In this document: positions 49,703 through 59,013 of the stretch, piece after piece | Numbering within the stretch: position 1 is the first letter of the stretch | Layout: every line of letters starts with the position of its first letter | NCBI GenBank assembly: GCA_965651935.1 | Contig: CBFGTC010000002.1 | Span: 62,001 to 126,000 of the forward strand | DNA length: 64,000 bases | Reading direction: 5' to 3' | Source of the DNA: JAFEDN01 sp965651935 | GTDB lineage: Bacteria; Pseudomonadota; Gammaproteobacteria; Coxiellales; Coxiellaceae | Translations under genes and position numbers: made by a program | Notes under the pieces: model-generated | What the model saw: the letters and a program-made list of their open reading frames with translations, nothing else | Database searches by the model: none | Told to the model about the DNA's origin: nothing

Positions 49703-51076
49703 ATGAATAAACTATGGATTCACGCAACCGATTTTTTAAACTGGTTGAAACCACCAGTTGGTACAATTCGGGTTGAACAAAAGTTAATTAAATGGAGTTT
49801 AGAAAACTTAAAGGAAGTGGGATTTTTTATCTATGATTTCAATGGGAGATTTTATGCCATAGATCCTTCTCAGGTGCGGGCAAAGCTGCAATTAAAACAA
49901 GCTGAAATTTCAAAAAAATTAGAATCCCGTTCTGAAACGTCTTTTGTCAGAAAGTCGCATTTTTTCAAATTGCCCAGCCTTCAAGATTTCAAACAGCCAT
50001 TGTCTTTATTATTATCGGGTTTTTACCGTTTTTTATTGACTTTTATTGATAGCAAACATCATCAATGTGTTGATAAGCAAATTAAAAAATTGCGGTTTCA
50101 GAAGCCTTGTTCCACGCAAGCTAATTACAATTTAACTCATCCTTTTAAGCCGAATGATGTCATTTTATGCGTAGGTGGGATGTGGAATTTTGCCCCAATG
50201 ATACAAGATATGAATTTAATTAAGGAATCGGTTTCTTTAAAATTTTATGCCTTCTGCCACGATCTGATTCCAATAAAATTGCCGCATTTAAGTTTGATGG
50301 ACAAGCTGTTTTTTGAAAATTATTTATCAAGTCTATGTCAAAGCGTGGACCATTTATTTTGTGTATCTCAATCAACCGAGAAAGATTTAAAAGAGTTTTT
50401 GCTCAAACATCATCTTAAATCAAGACCTAGCACTTCTTGTGTCATTTTAGGAAGTGATGTTTTTGAAAGAGAGAGTCTTCCTTCTGATAGTATCCAGAAA
50501 ATTTTGCGAGAAAAGTACATTTTATATGTATCAACCATTGAAAGAAGAAAAAATCATGCTTGTATTTATATGGCCATTCTTTATTTATTAGAGTGTGGTT
50601 ATAAGAATCTTCCTAAATTTGTTTTTGTTGGGTCCAAAGAATGGAAAGTGAATGATTTTTTAGATGATCTGGCGACAGACCCCCGCATTAAAGATCATAT
50701 TATTATTTTATCCAACATCAGTGATGCCGAACTCAGTCAGTTGTATAAAAATTCTTTATTCACGGTTTATCCTTCATTTTATGAAGGCTGGGGCTTGCCA
50801 GTGGCGGAATCGTTAGCTTATGGAAAGTTTGTGATTGCGTCTTGCAGTTCCTCATTGCCGGAGGCAGGGGGCGGATTTGCCGACTATGTCAGTCCCTATG
50901 ATCCTGCGGAATGGGCGCGACGGATTAAATTATATTTGGATAATCCAGAATTGCTTGCCAAACATGAAAAAAAAATTCGGCAACAATATTCGAGAAATTC
51001 TTGGGATACGTTCTGCCAAAATTTATATGCTGGCATTCATGCCAAACAATCCCTAGAGGAAAAGATGAATGCTTAA
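49703..51076 (+). CDS. GT4-type glycosyltransferase, paralogue 1
   Basis: A 457-residue GT-B glycosyltransferase. The N-terminus MNKLWIHATDFLNWLKPPVG with IRVEQKLIKW is shared with the paralogue at 52476-53828. The C-terminal half holds the family 4 donor site: YVSTIERRKNHACIY, FVFVGSKEW, LSQLYKNSLFTVYPSFYEGW and the E-x7-E motif region GLPVAESLAYGKFVIASCSSSLPE. It is likely soluble or peripheral at the inner membrane, adding a sugar to the surface glycan. Donor and acceptor cannot be told. Start is ATG at 49703 with no good ribosome-binding site. It overlaps the next gene by 8 bases. Confidence 0.88.
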   Translation: MNKLWIHATDFLNWLKPPVGTIRVEQKLIKWSLENLKEVGFFIYDFNGRFYAIDPSQVRAKLQLKQAEISKKLESRSETSFVRKSHFFKLPSLQDFKQPLSLLLSGFYRFLLTFIDSKHHQCVDKQIKKLRFQKPCSTQANYNLTHPFKPNDVILCVGGMWNFAPMIQDMNLIKESVSLKFYAFCHDLIPIKLPHLSLMDKLFFENYLSSLCQSVDHLFCVSQSTEKDLKEFLLKHHLKSRPSTSCVILGSDVFERESLPSDSIQKILREKYILYVSTIERRKNHACIYMAILYLLECGYKNLPKFVFVGSKEWKVNDFLDDLATDPRIKDHIIILSNISDAELSQLYKNSLFTVYPSFYEGWGLPVAESLAYGKFVIASCSSSLPEAGGGFADYVSPYDPAEWARRIKLYLDNPELLAKHEKKIRQQYSRNSWDTFCQNLYAGIHAKQSLEEKMNA

Positions 51077-52475
51077 CTTTTTACTCACAAACCCTAAGTC
51101 TCGCTCGCTTTTAAAAAAAATTTGGACAATTTTTTCTCAAGTTATGCCTATTACTAGTCAAAAGCTAGCGGCTATTTTGTTGAGAAGGGTAGCAAATATT
51201 CACATTGATAAAGCGAGTGAGACAGAAATACAGCAATTTAAAAAATTTTTACTTAAAACAGCGAAAAAAAATAAATCGCAAAAAACCGTATTAATTCTAT
51301 CAATTTTTCCTTTTAAAACCCCTCGCCATGGGGGACAGATTCGCTGTTATGCGATTGCAGAGCAGTATAGAAAAGCCGGATATTTAGTTATACCCTTCAT
51401 TGTTCGCAATGAAAACCATTATGTCAATGAAAGTATTGCTATAGAAGAAGTTATTTTTCCCGTCATGAGTCTTTATCGTTTATATAATAAAACGCATTAT
51501 GTTCCCCATTTGGAGGATTATTTTGCTGGAGTATTTGCGGAAAATGATCCTCAAGTGTTAGCTGCTTTAGTCAAAAGGATTCATATTCCCATTGATATAA
51601 TTCAAGTTGAGCACCCTTGGTTATTTGGTTTTGCTGTTAAAGCTAAAAATACTATCCCATATATGAATATGAAAAAGACTAAGCTTATTTACAGCGCTCA
51701 TAATACAGAATATAAATTGAAAGAACAGATTCTGAAAAACTCAATTATGGACACTGCTTTTCTGAGTCAAATCATTGACGATATCAAAAATTTAGAAATT
51801 TTTGCTGCTAATCAAGCTGATTTAATTCAGGCAGTTTCTCTTGAGGATAAACAATTTTTGGAAACGCTAAGTCCTAAACCGGTCATTTATACGCCCAACG
51901 CCGCTTATAAAAGAAAAGCCCCTTTACCCCATAAAGTGGATTATTGGAAAGCAAAATTGCCACCTAAATTTTTTGTTTTTGTGGCCAGCGCCCATCCGCC
52001 GAATTTAGCAGGTTTAGTGGCGAATTTAAACAAAGTTGGTCAATTTTTTGATCATGATCTGAAAATCGTGATCGTGGGTTCAATCAATTTATTAATTGAC
52101 TGCTTCTCTGAGAAAAATACTTTTTTTCCTAATAATCAGTTTTTAATTTTGGGCGTGGTGGATGATGAAGACTTGGATGCCATTTTATTCTATTCTCATG
52201 CTATTTTGATTCCGATCACTATGGGAGGTGGAACTAATTTAAAAACCGCCGAAGCTTTACTTTCCGGTAAATTTGTCGTTGCTACCAAAATGGGAATGCG
52301 AGGATTTGAGGATTACCAATCGGCCCCAGGTGTTTATGTCAGCGAGGACCCGCTGCATTTCCAAAATAATATGCGTAAGGTGTGGAATCTACCTGCTTCT
52401 GATTTTCAGCACACAAGAGGCCCTGGTCTAACTTGGGATTATAGTTTAAAACCTTTAATAAAGGCGCTTGGATAA
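51069..52475 (+). CDS. GT-B glycosyltransferase between two paralogues
   Basis: A 468-residue protein of GT-B fold (family 4-like). The acceptor-side Gly-rich loop is FPFKTPRHGGQIRCYAIAEQ; the linker contains IYSAHNTEYKL and AVSLEDKQFLETL; the C-terminal donor domain has FVASAHPPNLAGLVANL, ILGVVDDEDLDAILFYSHA and a donor-binding GGGTNLKTAEALLSGKFVVA. It differs from its two neighbours, which resemble each other. The start overlaps the upstream gene by 8 bases with GAGGAAAAG before it, and the next gene starts immediately after its stop, so the three are co-translated. Specificity is unknown. Confidence 0.85.
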   Translation: MLNFLLTNPKSRSLLKKIWTIFSQVMPITSQKLAAILLRRVANIHIDKASETEIQQFKKFLLKTAKKNKSQKTVLILSIFPFKTPRHGGQIRCYAIAEQYRKAGYLVIPFIVRNENHYVNESIAIEEVIFPVMSLYRLYNKTHYVPHLEDYFAGVFAENDPQVLAALVKRIHIPIDIIQVEHPWLFGFAVKAKNTIPYMNMKKTKLIYSAHNTEYKLKEQILKNSIMDTAFLSQIIDDIKNLEIFAANQADLIQAVSLEDKQFLETLSPKPVIYTPNAAYKRKAPLPHKVDYWKAKLPPKFFVFVASAHPPNLAGLVANLNKVGQFFDHDLKIVIVGSINLLIDCFSEKNTFFPNNQFLILGVVDDEDLDAILFYSHAILIPITMGGGTNLKTAEALLSGKFVVATKMGMRGFEDYQSAPGVYVSEDPLHFQNNMRKVWNLPASDFQHTRGPGLTWDYSLKPLIKALG

Positions 52476-53828
52476 ATGAAAAAAATTTGGATTGATATTA
52501 CTTATTTTTTACGATGGCAGCGTCCGCCTGTCGGCATAATTAGAGTTGAACAAGAGCTGATTAAATGGGGCATATCCCATGTAAAAGCGATTGGCTTTTT
52601 TGAATATGATCAAAATGGCAAATTTAAAATTGTCGAAAAAGATTGTTTGTTTTCTCAAAAAACGGCGATTGTTAAAGCAATAGAGTCGGATTTTAAAAAA
52701 ATTCCCCTCTTTAAGCAGCCTCGGCTTAGAGATTTTAAAGAGTTCATTTGGCAAGTGGCGCTGGCCTTTTATAGATTATCCATGTCTTTTATTACATTAG
52801 ATTACCGCTTCCGAGTGACTCAGAAAATTAAAAAAATTTTGGGGGATATCCAATCCAAAAGCAATCCTCCGCAACCAGCGTGCGTTTCCGGGAGAGTCTT
52901 GCAGCATCCCTTTAACGAGGGCGATATTATTTTTTGTCCTGGCATGATTTGGAATTACCATGAAATCAACAATGATATTTTGACTCTCAAAAAAAAGCTC
53001 AATATTCGTTATTTTGCTTTTTGCCATGATATTGCTGCGATAAAATTTCCCCATTTATGCTTAACCAATATGTACCCCTTCCATATTTATTTCCGCGAAT
53101 TAGGCGCTTGTGCTGACCATTTATTTTGTATTTCCAATTCTACCCAAAGAGATTTGCAGCAATTTTTAAAGGACGAAAAAATACAATGTCCTAATACTTC
53201 ATTAGTGACTCTGGGCAGTGAAATAGTTGAAGTTGCCGTGACTCAAATATCACCAGAAATAAACACATTAATTAATGATAGCTATATTCTGTTTGTCTCC
53301 ACCATTGAAAGGAGAAAAAATCACGAATGTATTTATCGAGCCTTGCTCTATTTAATCAATAGTGGTTATCGAAATTTACCTAAATTTGTTTTTGTGGGCT
53401 TGCAAGGGTGGGGGGTGGCGGATCTTATCAATGATTTTACCTTAGACACCCGAGTGAAAGATCATATAGTGATTCTTTCTTACGTAGGAGATGGTGAACT
53501 CAGTTTGCTATACAAAAATGCTTTATTCACAATTTATCCTTCTTTTTATGAGGGTTGGGGCTTGCCGGTGGCAGAATCGTTGGCATACGGCAAATTTGTA
53601 TTGGCTTCAGACACGTCATCCTTACCAGAGGTGGGTGGAGAGCTGGCGGAATACGTCAATCCTTATGATACCGCTGAGTGGGGACGGCGTATTCGATTCT
53701 ACCTGGATCATCCTGAAGAGCTAGCCAGAAAAGAATTAAAAATTCGCCAAACTTATCAAAAAAATTATTGGGAAAATTTTTGCGCTTCCGTTTACCATAA
53801 GATTTTAGAACCTGTTCAAATTTCCTAA
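52476..53828 (+). CDS. GT4-type glycosyltransferase, paralogue 2
   Basis: A 450-residue protein closely similar to that at 49703-51076 over its full length, strongest in the donor domain: FVSTIERRKNHECIYRALLY, LPKFVFVGLQGW, LYKNALFTIYPSFYEGW and GLPVAESLAYGKFVLASDTS are near-identical. The N-terminal half (MKKIWIDITYFLRWQRPPVG, IRVEQELIKW) is conserved but the segment at about 55-150 diverges, as expected if acceptor choice has changed after duplication. It begins one base after the previous stop and ends the three-gene group, followed by a long inverted repeat. Confidence 0.88.
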   Translation: MKKIWIDITYFLRWQRPPVGIIRVEQELIKWGISHVKAIGFFEYDQNGKFKIVEKDCLFSQKTAIVKAIESDFKKIPLFKQPRLRDFKEFIWQVALAFYRLSMSFITLDYRFRVTQKIKKILGDIQSKSNPPQPACVSGRVLQHPFNEGDIIFCPGMIWNYHEINNDILTLKKKLNIRYFAFCHDIAAIKFPHLCLTNMYPFHIYFRELGACADHLFCISNSTQRDLQQFLKDEKIQCPNTSLVTLGSEIVEVAVTQISPEINTLINDSYILFVSTIERRKNHECIYRALLYLINSGYRNLPKFVFVGLQGWGVADLINDFTLDTRVKDHIVILSYVGDGELSLLYKNALFTIYPSFYEGWGLPVAESLAYGKFVLASDTSSLPEVGGELAEYVNPYDTAEWGRRIRFYLDHPEELARKELKIRQTYQKNYWENFCASVYHKILEPVQIS

Positions 53829-53835
53829 ATAGAGA

Positions 53836-53903
53836 ACATCAATATTGCTCATTTTTCCACTTCGCTCTTTGTGGAAGGGTGGAAAAATGGGCAATATCGA
53901 TGT
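53836..53903. terminator. Long inverted repeat between convergent glycosyltransferase genes
   Basis: Two 25-base arms (53836-53860 and 53879-53903) pair except for one A/C mismatch and one T-G pair, with an 18-base loop. It probably terminates transcription from both sides, though no long T-run follows. Its length also fits a miniature inverted-repeat element. Confidence 0.6.
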
Positions 53904-53932
53904 CTGTTTATTTAAAGACTTTGAACGAGTTC

Positions 53933-55057
53933 TTACAATAAGGTTTTATATAAAGCTAAAGTTTCAGCGGCGCATTTTTCCCAAGTAAAAAGCCGAGATC
54001 TTTCCAAGCCCTTTTGGACCAATTGTTCTCGAAGCGTAGGTTGTTCGACTATATCGATCATCGCATTTCTGATGGATTCTTCTGAGTAAGCCTCTACCTG
54101 ATAGGCCGCATCAGCGCCTATTTCCGCCATAGAGCCAAAGTTAGAGGTGATGACAGGCGTGCCAGAAGCAAATCCTTCTAAAATAGGAAAACCAAAACCT
54201 TCCGCAAGAGAAGGATAAAGTAAAGCATGCGCTTGCTGATACAAACATTGAAGATCCGAGTCAGATAAATATTGCAGCCAAATCACCTGTCTTTTTTCAG
54301 ATAATGATTGCAGTTGTGTTTTTAAATGAGGGGAAGTCAAGCGCGGATAATCTTTGCCAACAATGATTAAATGAAAATGTTGCTTAATAAAATCGGGTAA
54401 TGCTTGAAAAGCATGGATAACACGCTCTAGATTTTTGCGGGGCTGCACTGTGCCCACGCTTAAAAAAAATGGTTTTTCTATTTGATATTGTTTTAAAACA
54501 CGATCTTTTTGCCAGGCCTCTTGACGTTGAAACCAACGTGCGGAAATGCCGTGGTAGATTACCGAAATTTTATGTTCTGGAATTTTAAAGTAGTGAATAA
54601 TATCATCTACAACAGCATGACTTATCGTAATGACTTTATCGACGTTTTGACACATCCGAATCAAAAGTTGGTTTTTTAACTCTAGCAAATAACGAGGGCT
54701 ATTTAACCACTCCTTATGTTTCATCATGATGGCGTCGTGTAGAGTGGAAATAATAGGCGTGTTTTTTATTTTCGGCACGTAATAATCGGTAATATGCAAA
54801 ATATCCATATTTTTTTTAAAACGCAAAGGACCGGGCAATAGAGAAAGCAAGCGATGGGGGTAAACAATCCAGTCTTCCTGCTTTATAGTGCTTTTTTGAA
54901 AAGTCTCGCCAAGTTTTTTGAAATAAATTTCTGCTATTTGCACATTTTGCTTTTTTAAACTTTGACACAATTCATGTGTATAGGCGCCTATGCCATCAAT
55001 GTTTTTGCTGTTCCTTGTCAGGGTAAACAAAGAATTTATGGATATTCCTATTTGCAT
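53933..55057 (-). CDS. GT4 glycosyltransferase, mannosyltransferase-like
   Basis: A 374-residue GT-B enzyme resembling bacterial WbaZ/WbdB-type mannosyltransferases. Features: MQIGISINSLFTLTRNSKNI with a DGIGAYTHEL Gly loop, VITISHAVVDDIIHYF with HKISVIYHGIS, FFLSVGTVQPRKNLERVIHA, VIWLQYLSDSDLQCLYQQAH and the donor E-x7-E region YPSLAEGFGFPILEGFASG. It is divergent from manC (66 bases apart), which makes GDP-mannose, so a mannosyl transfer is plausible but inferred. Short palindromes (ACTTG/CAAGT 55086-55100; GCAT/ATGC 55071-55083) lie in the shared control region. Confidence 0.87.
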   Translation of the reverse strand: MQIGISINSLFTLTRNSKNIDGIGAYTHELCQSLKKQNVQIAEIYFKKLGETFQKSTIKQEDWIVYPHRLLSLLPGPLRFKKNMDILHITDYYVPKIKNTPIISTLHDAIMMKHKEWLNSPRYLLELKNQLLIRMCQNVDKVITISHAVVDDIIHYFKIPEHKISVIYHGISARWFQRQEAWQKDRVLKQYQIEKPFFLSVGTVQPRKNLERVIHAFQALPDFIKQHFHLIIVGKDYPRLTSPHLKTQLQSLSEKRQVIWLQYLSDSDLQCLYQQAHALLYPSLAEGFGFPILEGFASGTPVITSNFGSMAEIGADAAYQVEAYSEESIRNAMIDIVEQPTLREQLVQKGLERSRLFTWEKCAAETLALYKTLL

Positions 55058-55123
55058 AATAAAAATAAAAGCATAAAGAATGCTTACTTGATACTCAAGT
55101 TAGATTGTGTTTCAATAGAATAC

Positions 55124-56521
55124 ATGACAGATTTTACCATAAACCCAATCATTTTAGCAGGCGGTGTCGGGACACGTTTATGGCCTATGTCGAGAGAAAT
55201 GTTTCCCAAGCAATTTTTGCGCTTAGTCAGCCAATATTCTTTATTGCAAGAAACCGTTCTGCGTACCGTATCTTTACCTAATCTGGCTAAGGCGACCATC
55301 ATCTGTAACATTGACCATTACGCGATAAGTCAAGAACATTTAAAGCAAATTAATATCAGCGGATATCAATTTATTTTAGAACCCTTTGGAAAAAATACTG
55401 CCCCTGCCATTGCCTCCGCTGCTCATTTGGCGTTGCTAGAGGGGCAAGAAAATTCAATTTTATTAGTGCTGCCTTCAGACCACTATGTGGCTAATCCTGA
55501 ATTATTTGTCGAAGCAGTAAAAAATGCGGCTCAAATTGCGCAGCGCGAATACTTGGTTTGCTTTGGTGTGGTTCCCACCAGTCCTGAAACCGGTTATGGC
55601 TACATTCAAGCAGGCGAGCAATTAACCGCCGATACTTATTTGATTCGTAAATTTATTGAAAAACCTCGTCTAGAATTAGCAAAGCAATTTGTGGACAATC
55701 GTAATTTTTATTGGAATAGCGGCATGTTTATGTTTAAGCCGCAAGTTTATTTGCAAGAATTACAAAAAACAGCTCCGGAAATTTATAATTCAACTCTTCA
55801 GGCAGTTAAGAAAGCGAAAAAAAACGGCGATTCGTATGTATTAGATAGTGAAGCCTTTGCCAATTCTATTTCTAATTCTATTGATTATGCGGTGATGGAG
55901 CATACTCAAAAAGGAGTGGTAGCGCCACTCGCGGCTTCCTGGAATGACTTGGGGTGCTGGGCCGCAGTGGCTAAATCCGGTTCGATGGATGCAGCGAATA
56001 ACGTGGTGAAAGGTCAGGCCATCATAAAAGATTGTGAAAATTGTTTTGTCAGCGCTGAAGACCAGCAAATGGTGGCGGTCTTAGGAGTGAAAGATAAAAT
56101 CGTGGTCGCCACTTCAGATGTGGTATTGGTTGCAGATAAATCTCATTCACAAGACGTCAAGCATTTAGTCAATCAGCTCAAACCGCATCGAAGCGATTTG
56201 GTAATGCATCACCATAAAAAATATTCCAGCTACGGTTATGTGGAAAACATTGCAAAAGAACAGCATTACGCGGTGGAACATTTTATGGTTAAACCACAGT
56301 CGACAACGGTATTGCCGGAATGTCTATTCCCCTCGTATTGGATCGTGGCCAATGGAGCAGTAGAAATTCAGGTTGGCTCCGCCATCTATTTTATCTCAGA
56401 AAATGAATCTTTACCCATGGGAAAACATTCAGGGTGTCAGTTATTCAATAAAGCGGATAAGCCTTTACATTTGCTGCGAATACAGCTTACCTCTCCAGTC
56501 GAAGTTGAAGCCACTATTTAA
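55124..56521 (+). CDS. manC: Mannose-1-phosphate guanylyltransferase with degenerate isomerase domain
   Basis: Makes GDP-mannose from mannose 1-phosphate and GTP. The N-terminal nucleotidyltransferase domain is intact: PIILAGGVGTRLWPMSREMF with PKQFL, LVLPSDHYV, TGYGYIQAG, VRKFIEKP-like IRKFIEKPRLELAKQF, and WNSGMFMFK. The C-terminal cupin that carries phosphomannose isomerase activity in bifunctional relatives is present (about 365-465), but its metal-binding QMHHHRAEHW-type motif is replaced by LPECLFPSYW, with no His. Isomerase activity is therefore probably lost. The frame is open to 54962 inside the divergent gene; ATG at 55124 gives the conserved start and 465 residues. Confidence 0.92.
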   Translation: MTDFTINPIILAGGVGTRLWPMSREMFPKQFLRLVSQYSLLQETVLRTVSLPNLAKATIICNIDHYAISQEHLKQINISGYQFILEPFGKNTAPAIASAAHLALLEGQENSILLVLPSDHYVANPELFVEAVKNAAQIAQREYLVCFGVVPTSPETGYGYIQAGEQLTADTYLIRKFIEKPRLELAKQFVDNRNFYWNSGMFMFKPQVYLQELQKTAPEIYNSTLQAVKKAKKNGDSYVLDSEAFANSISNSIDYAVMEHTQKGVVAPLAASWNDLGCWAAVAKSGSMDAANNVVKGQAIIKDCENCFVSAEDQQMVAVLGVKDKIVVATSDVVLVADKSHSQDVKHLVNQLKPHRSDLVMHHHKKYSSYGYVENIAKEQHYAVEHFMVKPQSTTVLPECLFPSYWIVANGAVEIQVGSAIYFISENESLPMGKHSGCQLFNKADKPLHLLRIQLTSPVEVEATI

Positions 56522-56601
56522 AGGCCGAAAATTAGCGTTAGCCAATGTCACACAGGTAGGCGAACCGAATTAACCCGGCGCCCCCAGCCGCTAAAACAAG
56601 G

Positions 56602-57723
56602 TTATCTGCCATGGTTTTTCTTTTTTAAAGCTTCATATAAATTCAAATGTTTTTTCACCATTAAATCGGCGGTGAAAGACTGAAAATGATTTAAAGCGCC
56701 GGTTTTTAAGCGTTGATAAGAAATTTCATCGTGAAGAAGTTGTTGCATGGCTGTCCTTAAAGACATGGCATTGGCCGCTTCTACCACTAATCCAGAGACA
56801 TTATGCTGATTCACAAACGAAGTCCCGGTGTTCAGTTCAGTGGAGATAGCAGGTTTACCGTAAGCCAAACTTTCCAGCAAACTATAACAATAGGCTTCCG
56901 TCCTTAAATGAGAGGGGGCCACACTGGCTCGGCATAAGTGAAATAATGCCGCTTTATCGCTTTCACTGATAGCGCCGAGAAAAATGACATTATCCAGTTT
57001 TTGTTCAGCTTGCAGTTGTTTAAGGCGGGTCGCTTCGGGGCCTGCTCCGGCAATCACGACTTTCATGGAAGTTTGATGTACAGCTTGAAGTAAGAAATCT
57101 AAGCCTTTGTAATATCTCAAAACGCCTACAAAAAAGAAAAAGTTTTCGCCCACACGCCCGCGCCAATAATCAATTTTTTCGGCAGTCGCAATAGCTAATT
57201 GTGAAGGATCTAACCCGAACGGTATAACTTGAACTTTGTGTCTTAATTTGTCCAACACTAAGCTGGAATCCATGTAATTTTGCGAACTGACAATAATGGC
57301 TTGGGTTTGATGTAAAAACCATTGCATCAAGGGATAATAAACCCATTTAAGATGGGCTTGCCGGATAATATCAGAATGATAGGTGACTATCGCGGGTTTC
57401 GCAGTCCAGTTGAGCCATTGCAAGAGATCGGCGAAAGGCCAAGGGAAATGAAAATGTAAGATATCGTATTGCTGCACAATACGGCGGAAATTGTTTAATA
57501 AAGATAAGCTAAGTGGACAGGAGGCTAGGCACACATTCGTAGGAAAGTAATAAACCGAACTTTGGTCAACTTCTTTGATAATCGGTTTGTTTTCGCCATA
57601 AGTTGTGATTATGCCGCACTCCACGCCTGCGCTATACATACTTTCTGAAAGACTGTGGATATGTTTTTCAATCCCGCCATGCGAATAGGGGTAATAATTT
57701 TTATAAATATGCAAAATTTTCAT
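56602..57723 (-). CDS. GT4 glycosyltransferase
   Basis: A 373-residue GT-B enzyme. The N-terminal Gly loop is YYPYSHGGIEKHIHSLSESM, the mid region has IVTYHSDIIRQ and IVSSQNYMDSS, and the donor domain has FFFVGVLRYYKGLDFLLQAV, VVIAGAGPEATRLKQLQ, VIFLGAISESDKAALFHLC and the motif region EAYCYSLLESLAYGKPAIST. The frame opens with TTG at 57741; ATG at 57723 gives the usual MKILHIYKNYYP start, though no strong ribosome-binding site is visible. It is divergent from the aminotransferase operon. Sugar specificity is unknown. Confidence 0.87.
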   Translation of the reverse strand: MKILHIYKNYYPYSHGGIEKHIHSLSESMYSAGVECGIITTYGENKPIIKEVDQSSVYYFPTNVCLASCPLSLSLLNNFRRIVQQYDILHFHFPWPFADLLQWLNWTAKPAIVTYHSDIIRQAHLKWVYYPLMQWFLHQTQAIIVSSQNYMDSSLVLDKLRHKVQVIPFGLDPSQLAIATAEKIDYWRGRVGENFFFFVGVLRYYKGLDFLLQAVHQTSMKVVIAGAGPEATRLKQLQAEQKLDNVIFLGAISESDKAALFHLCRASVAPSHLRTEAYCYSLLESLAYGKPAISTELNTGTSFVNQHNVSGLVVEAANAMSLRTAMQQLLHDEISYQRLKTGALNHFQSFTADLMVKKHLNLYEALKKKNHGR

Positions 57724-57832
57724 GGCGAAAAAAGCACCCAAATCAATTACACTACCTGATTACCGGCAAATATGCAAATAAGCCAAGGCTTTATTCAATC
57801 CGCGCAATTGCTGAAAATAAAACCAATCTTGG

Positions 57833-57861
57833 TTGCCCCCTATTCGTATTTATGGTGTAAT
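57833..57861 (+). promoter_or_regulatory. Promoter of the polysaccharide export operon
   Basis: TTGCCC (57833-57838), a 17-base spacer and TGTAAT (57856-57861) precede the aminotransferase ATG at 57903, which has AGGGG upstream. It probably drives all seven genes to the window end, which are separated by at most about 50 bases. Confidence 0.55.
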
Positions 57862-57902
57862 ATTTGTTATTTTTTTCATTCTCCGATCTCGAGGGGTAAA
57901 TT

Positions 57903-59009
57903 ATGCAGTTTATTGATTTAAAAAGACAATATCAAATATTAGAACACCGGATCGACCAGCGTATTAAAGCCGTTTTACAACATGCTCAATTTATTATGGG
58001 GCCTGAAATATCAGAATTAGAAAAATTACTGGCCGAATACGCTGGCGTTAAGCACTGTGTCACCGTCGCCAATGGTACCGATGCTTTATTAATGGCAATG
58101 ATGTCTTTAGATCTAAAGCCTGGTGATGAGGTAATCACCACCGCTTTTACCTTCTTTGCCACCGTTGAAACCATGTTATTATTAGGTGTTTCGCCAGTAT
58201 TTGTCGATATCGACCCTCAAACCTACATTATTGATCCACTGCAAATAGAAGCGGCAATCACTCCCAAAACTCGAGCCATTATGCCGGTCAGTTTGTTCGG
58301 TCAAGTGGCGGATATGGACCAGATCAACGCTATCGCCCAAAAACATAATTTGTACGTCATTGAAGATGCCGCCCAAAGTTTTGGTGCGACTTATAAAGGC
58401 CGGCGCTCCTGCGGATTGTCCACCATTGGCTGTACCAGTTTTTTTCCTTCCAAACCATTAGGATGTTATGGCGACGGCGGCGCTGTGTTCACCAATGATG
58501 ATAATTTAGCGAAAAAATTAGCTGAAATTCGCAATCATGGCCAGACTCAGCGTTATATCCACAGTAATTTGGGTTTAAATGGCCGTTTTGACACCATTCA
58601 AGCCGCGGTTTTATTAGAAAAAATGCAAATATTTGATGAAGAAGTTAAGAAACGTCATGAAATAGGGGCTTATTATACTGAATTACTAAAACCCTATTTA
58701 ATCACTCCCTATGTGCCCGAATACAACACCTGCGTTTATGCTCAATATACTATTCGAGTGCGCAATAGAGAAAACTTTTGCCAAAACCTACAAAAAGCCG
58801 GTATCCCGACGGCAATCCACTATCCTTTGCCATTGACGAAACAACCTCTATTACAAGAACTTCCTTGCGCAAAAGTGGCATTGCCTCACACAGAGCGCGC
58901 CGCAGCCGAAGTGGTTAGTTTGCCGATGCATCCTTACCTCACTCCTACGGAAATACAAAGTATCGCCAGCGTGATCGCAAATTTAGTTTTATTGCCAAAA
59001 GCAGCTTAA
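57903..59009 (+). CDS. DegT/DnrJ/EryC1 sugar aminotransferase, WbpE-like
   Basis: A PLP-dependent aminotransferase of 368 residues. The whole sequence runs parallel to Pseudomonas WbpE, which aminates UDP-2-acetamido-2-deoxy-3-keto-glucuronate: MQFIDLKRQYQILEHRID, FIMGPEISELEKLLAEY, VANGTDALLMAM, EVITTAFTFFATVET, VIEDAAQSFGATYKGRRSC, FFPSKPLGCYGDGGA with PLP Lys184, and IHYPLPLTKQPLLQ. The partner enzymes WbpA, WbpB and WbpD are not in the window, so the true substrate could differ or those genes lie beyond the edge. First gene of the export operon, 4 bases before the ABC permease. Confidence 0.88.
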   Translation: MQFIDLKRQYQILEHRIDQRIKAVLQHAQFIMGPEISELEKLLAEYAGVKHCVTVANGTDALLMAMMSLDLKPGDEVITTAFTFFATVETMLLLGVSPVFVDIDPQTYIIDPLQIEAAITPKTRAIMPVSLFGQVADMDQINAIAQKHNLYVIEDAAQSFGATYKGRRSCGLSTIGCTSFFPSKPLGCYGDGGAVFTNDDNLAKKLAEIRNHGQTQRYIHSNLGLNGRFDTIQAAVLLEKMQIFDEEVKKRHEIGAYYTELLKPYLITPYVPEYNTCVYAQYTIRVRNRENFCQNLQKAGIPTAIHYPLPLTKQPLLQELPCAKVALPHTERAAAEVVSLPMHPYLTPTEIQSIASVIANLVLLPKAA

Positions 59010-59013
59010 CGAT

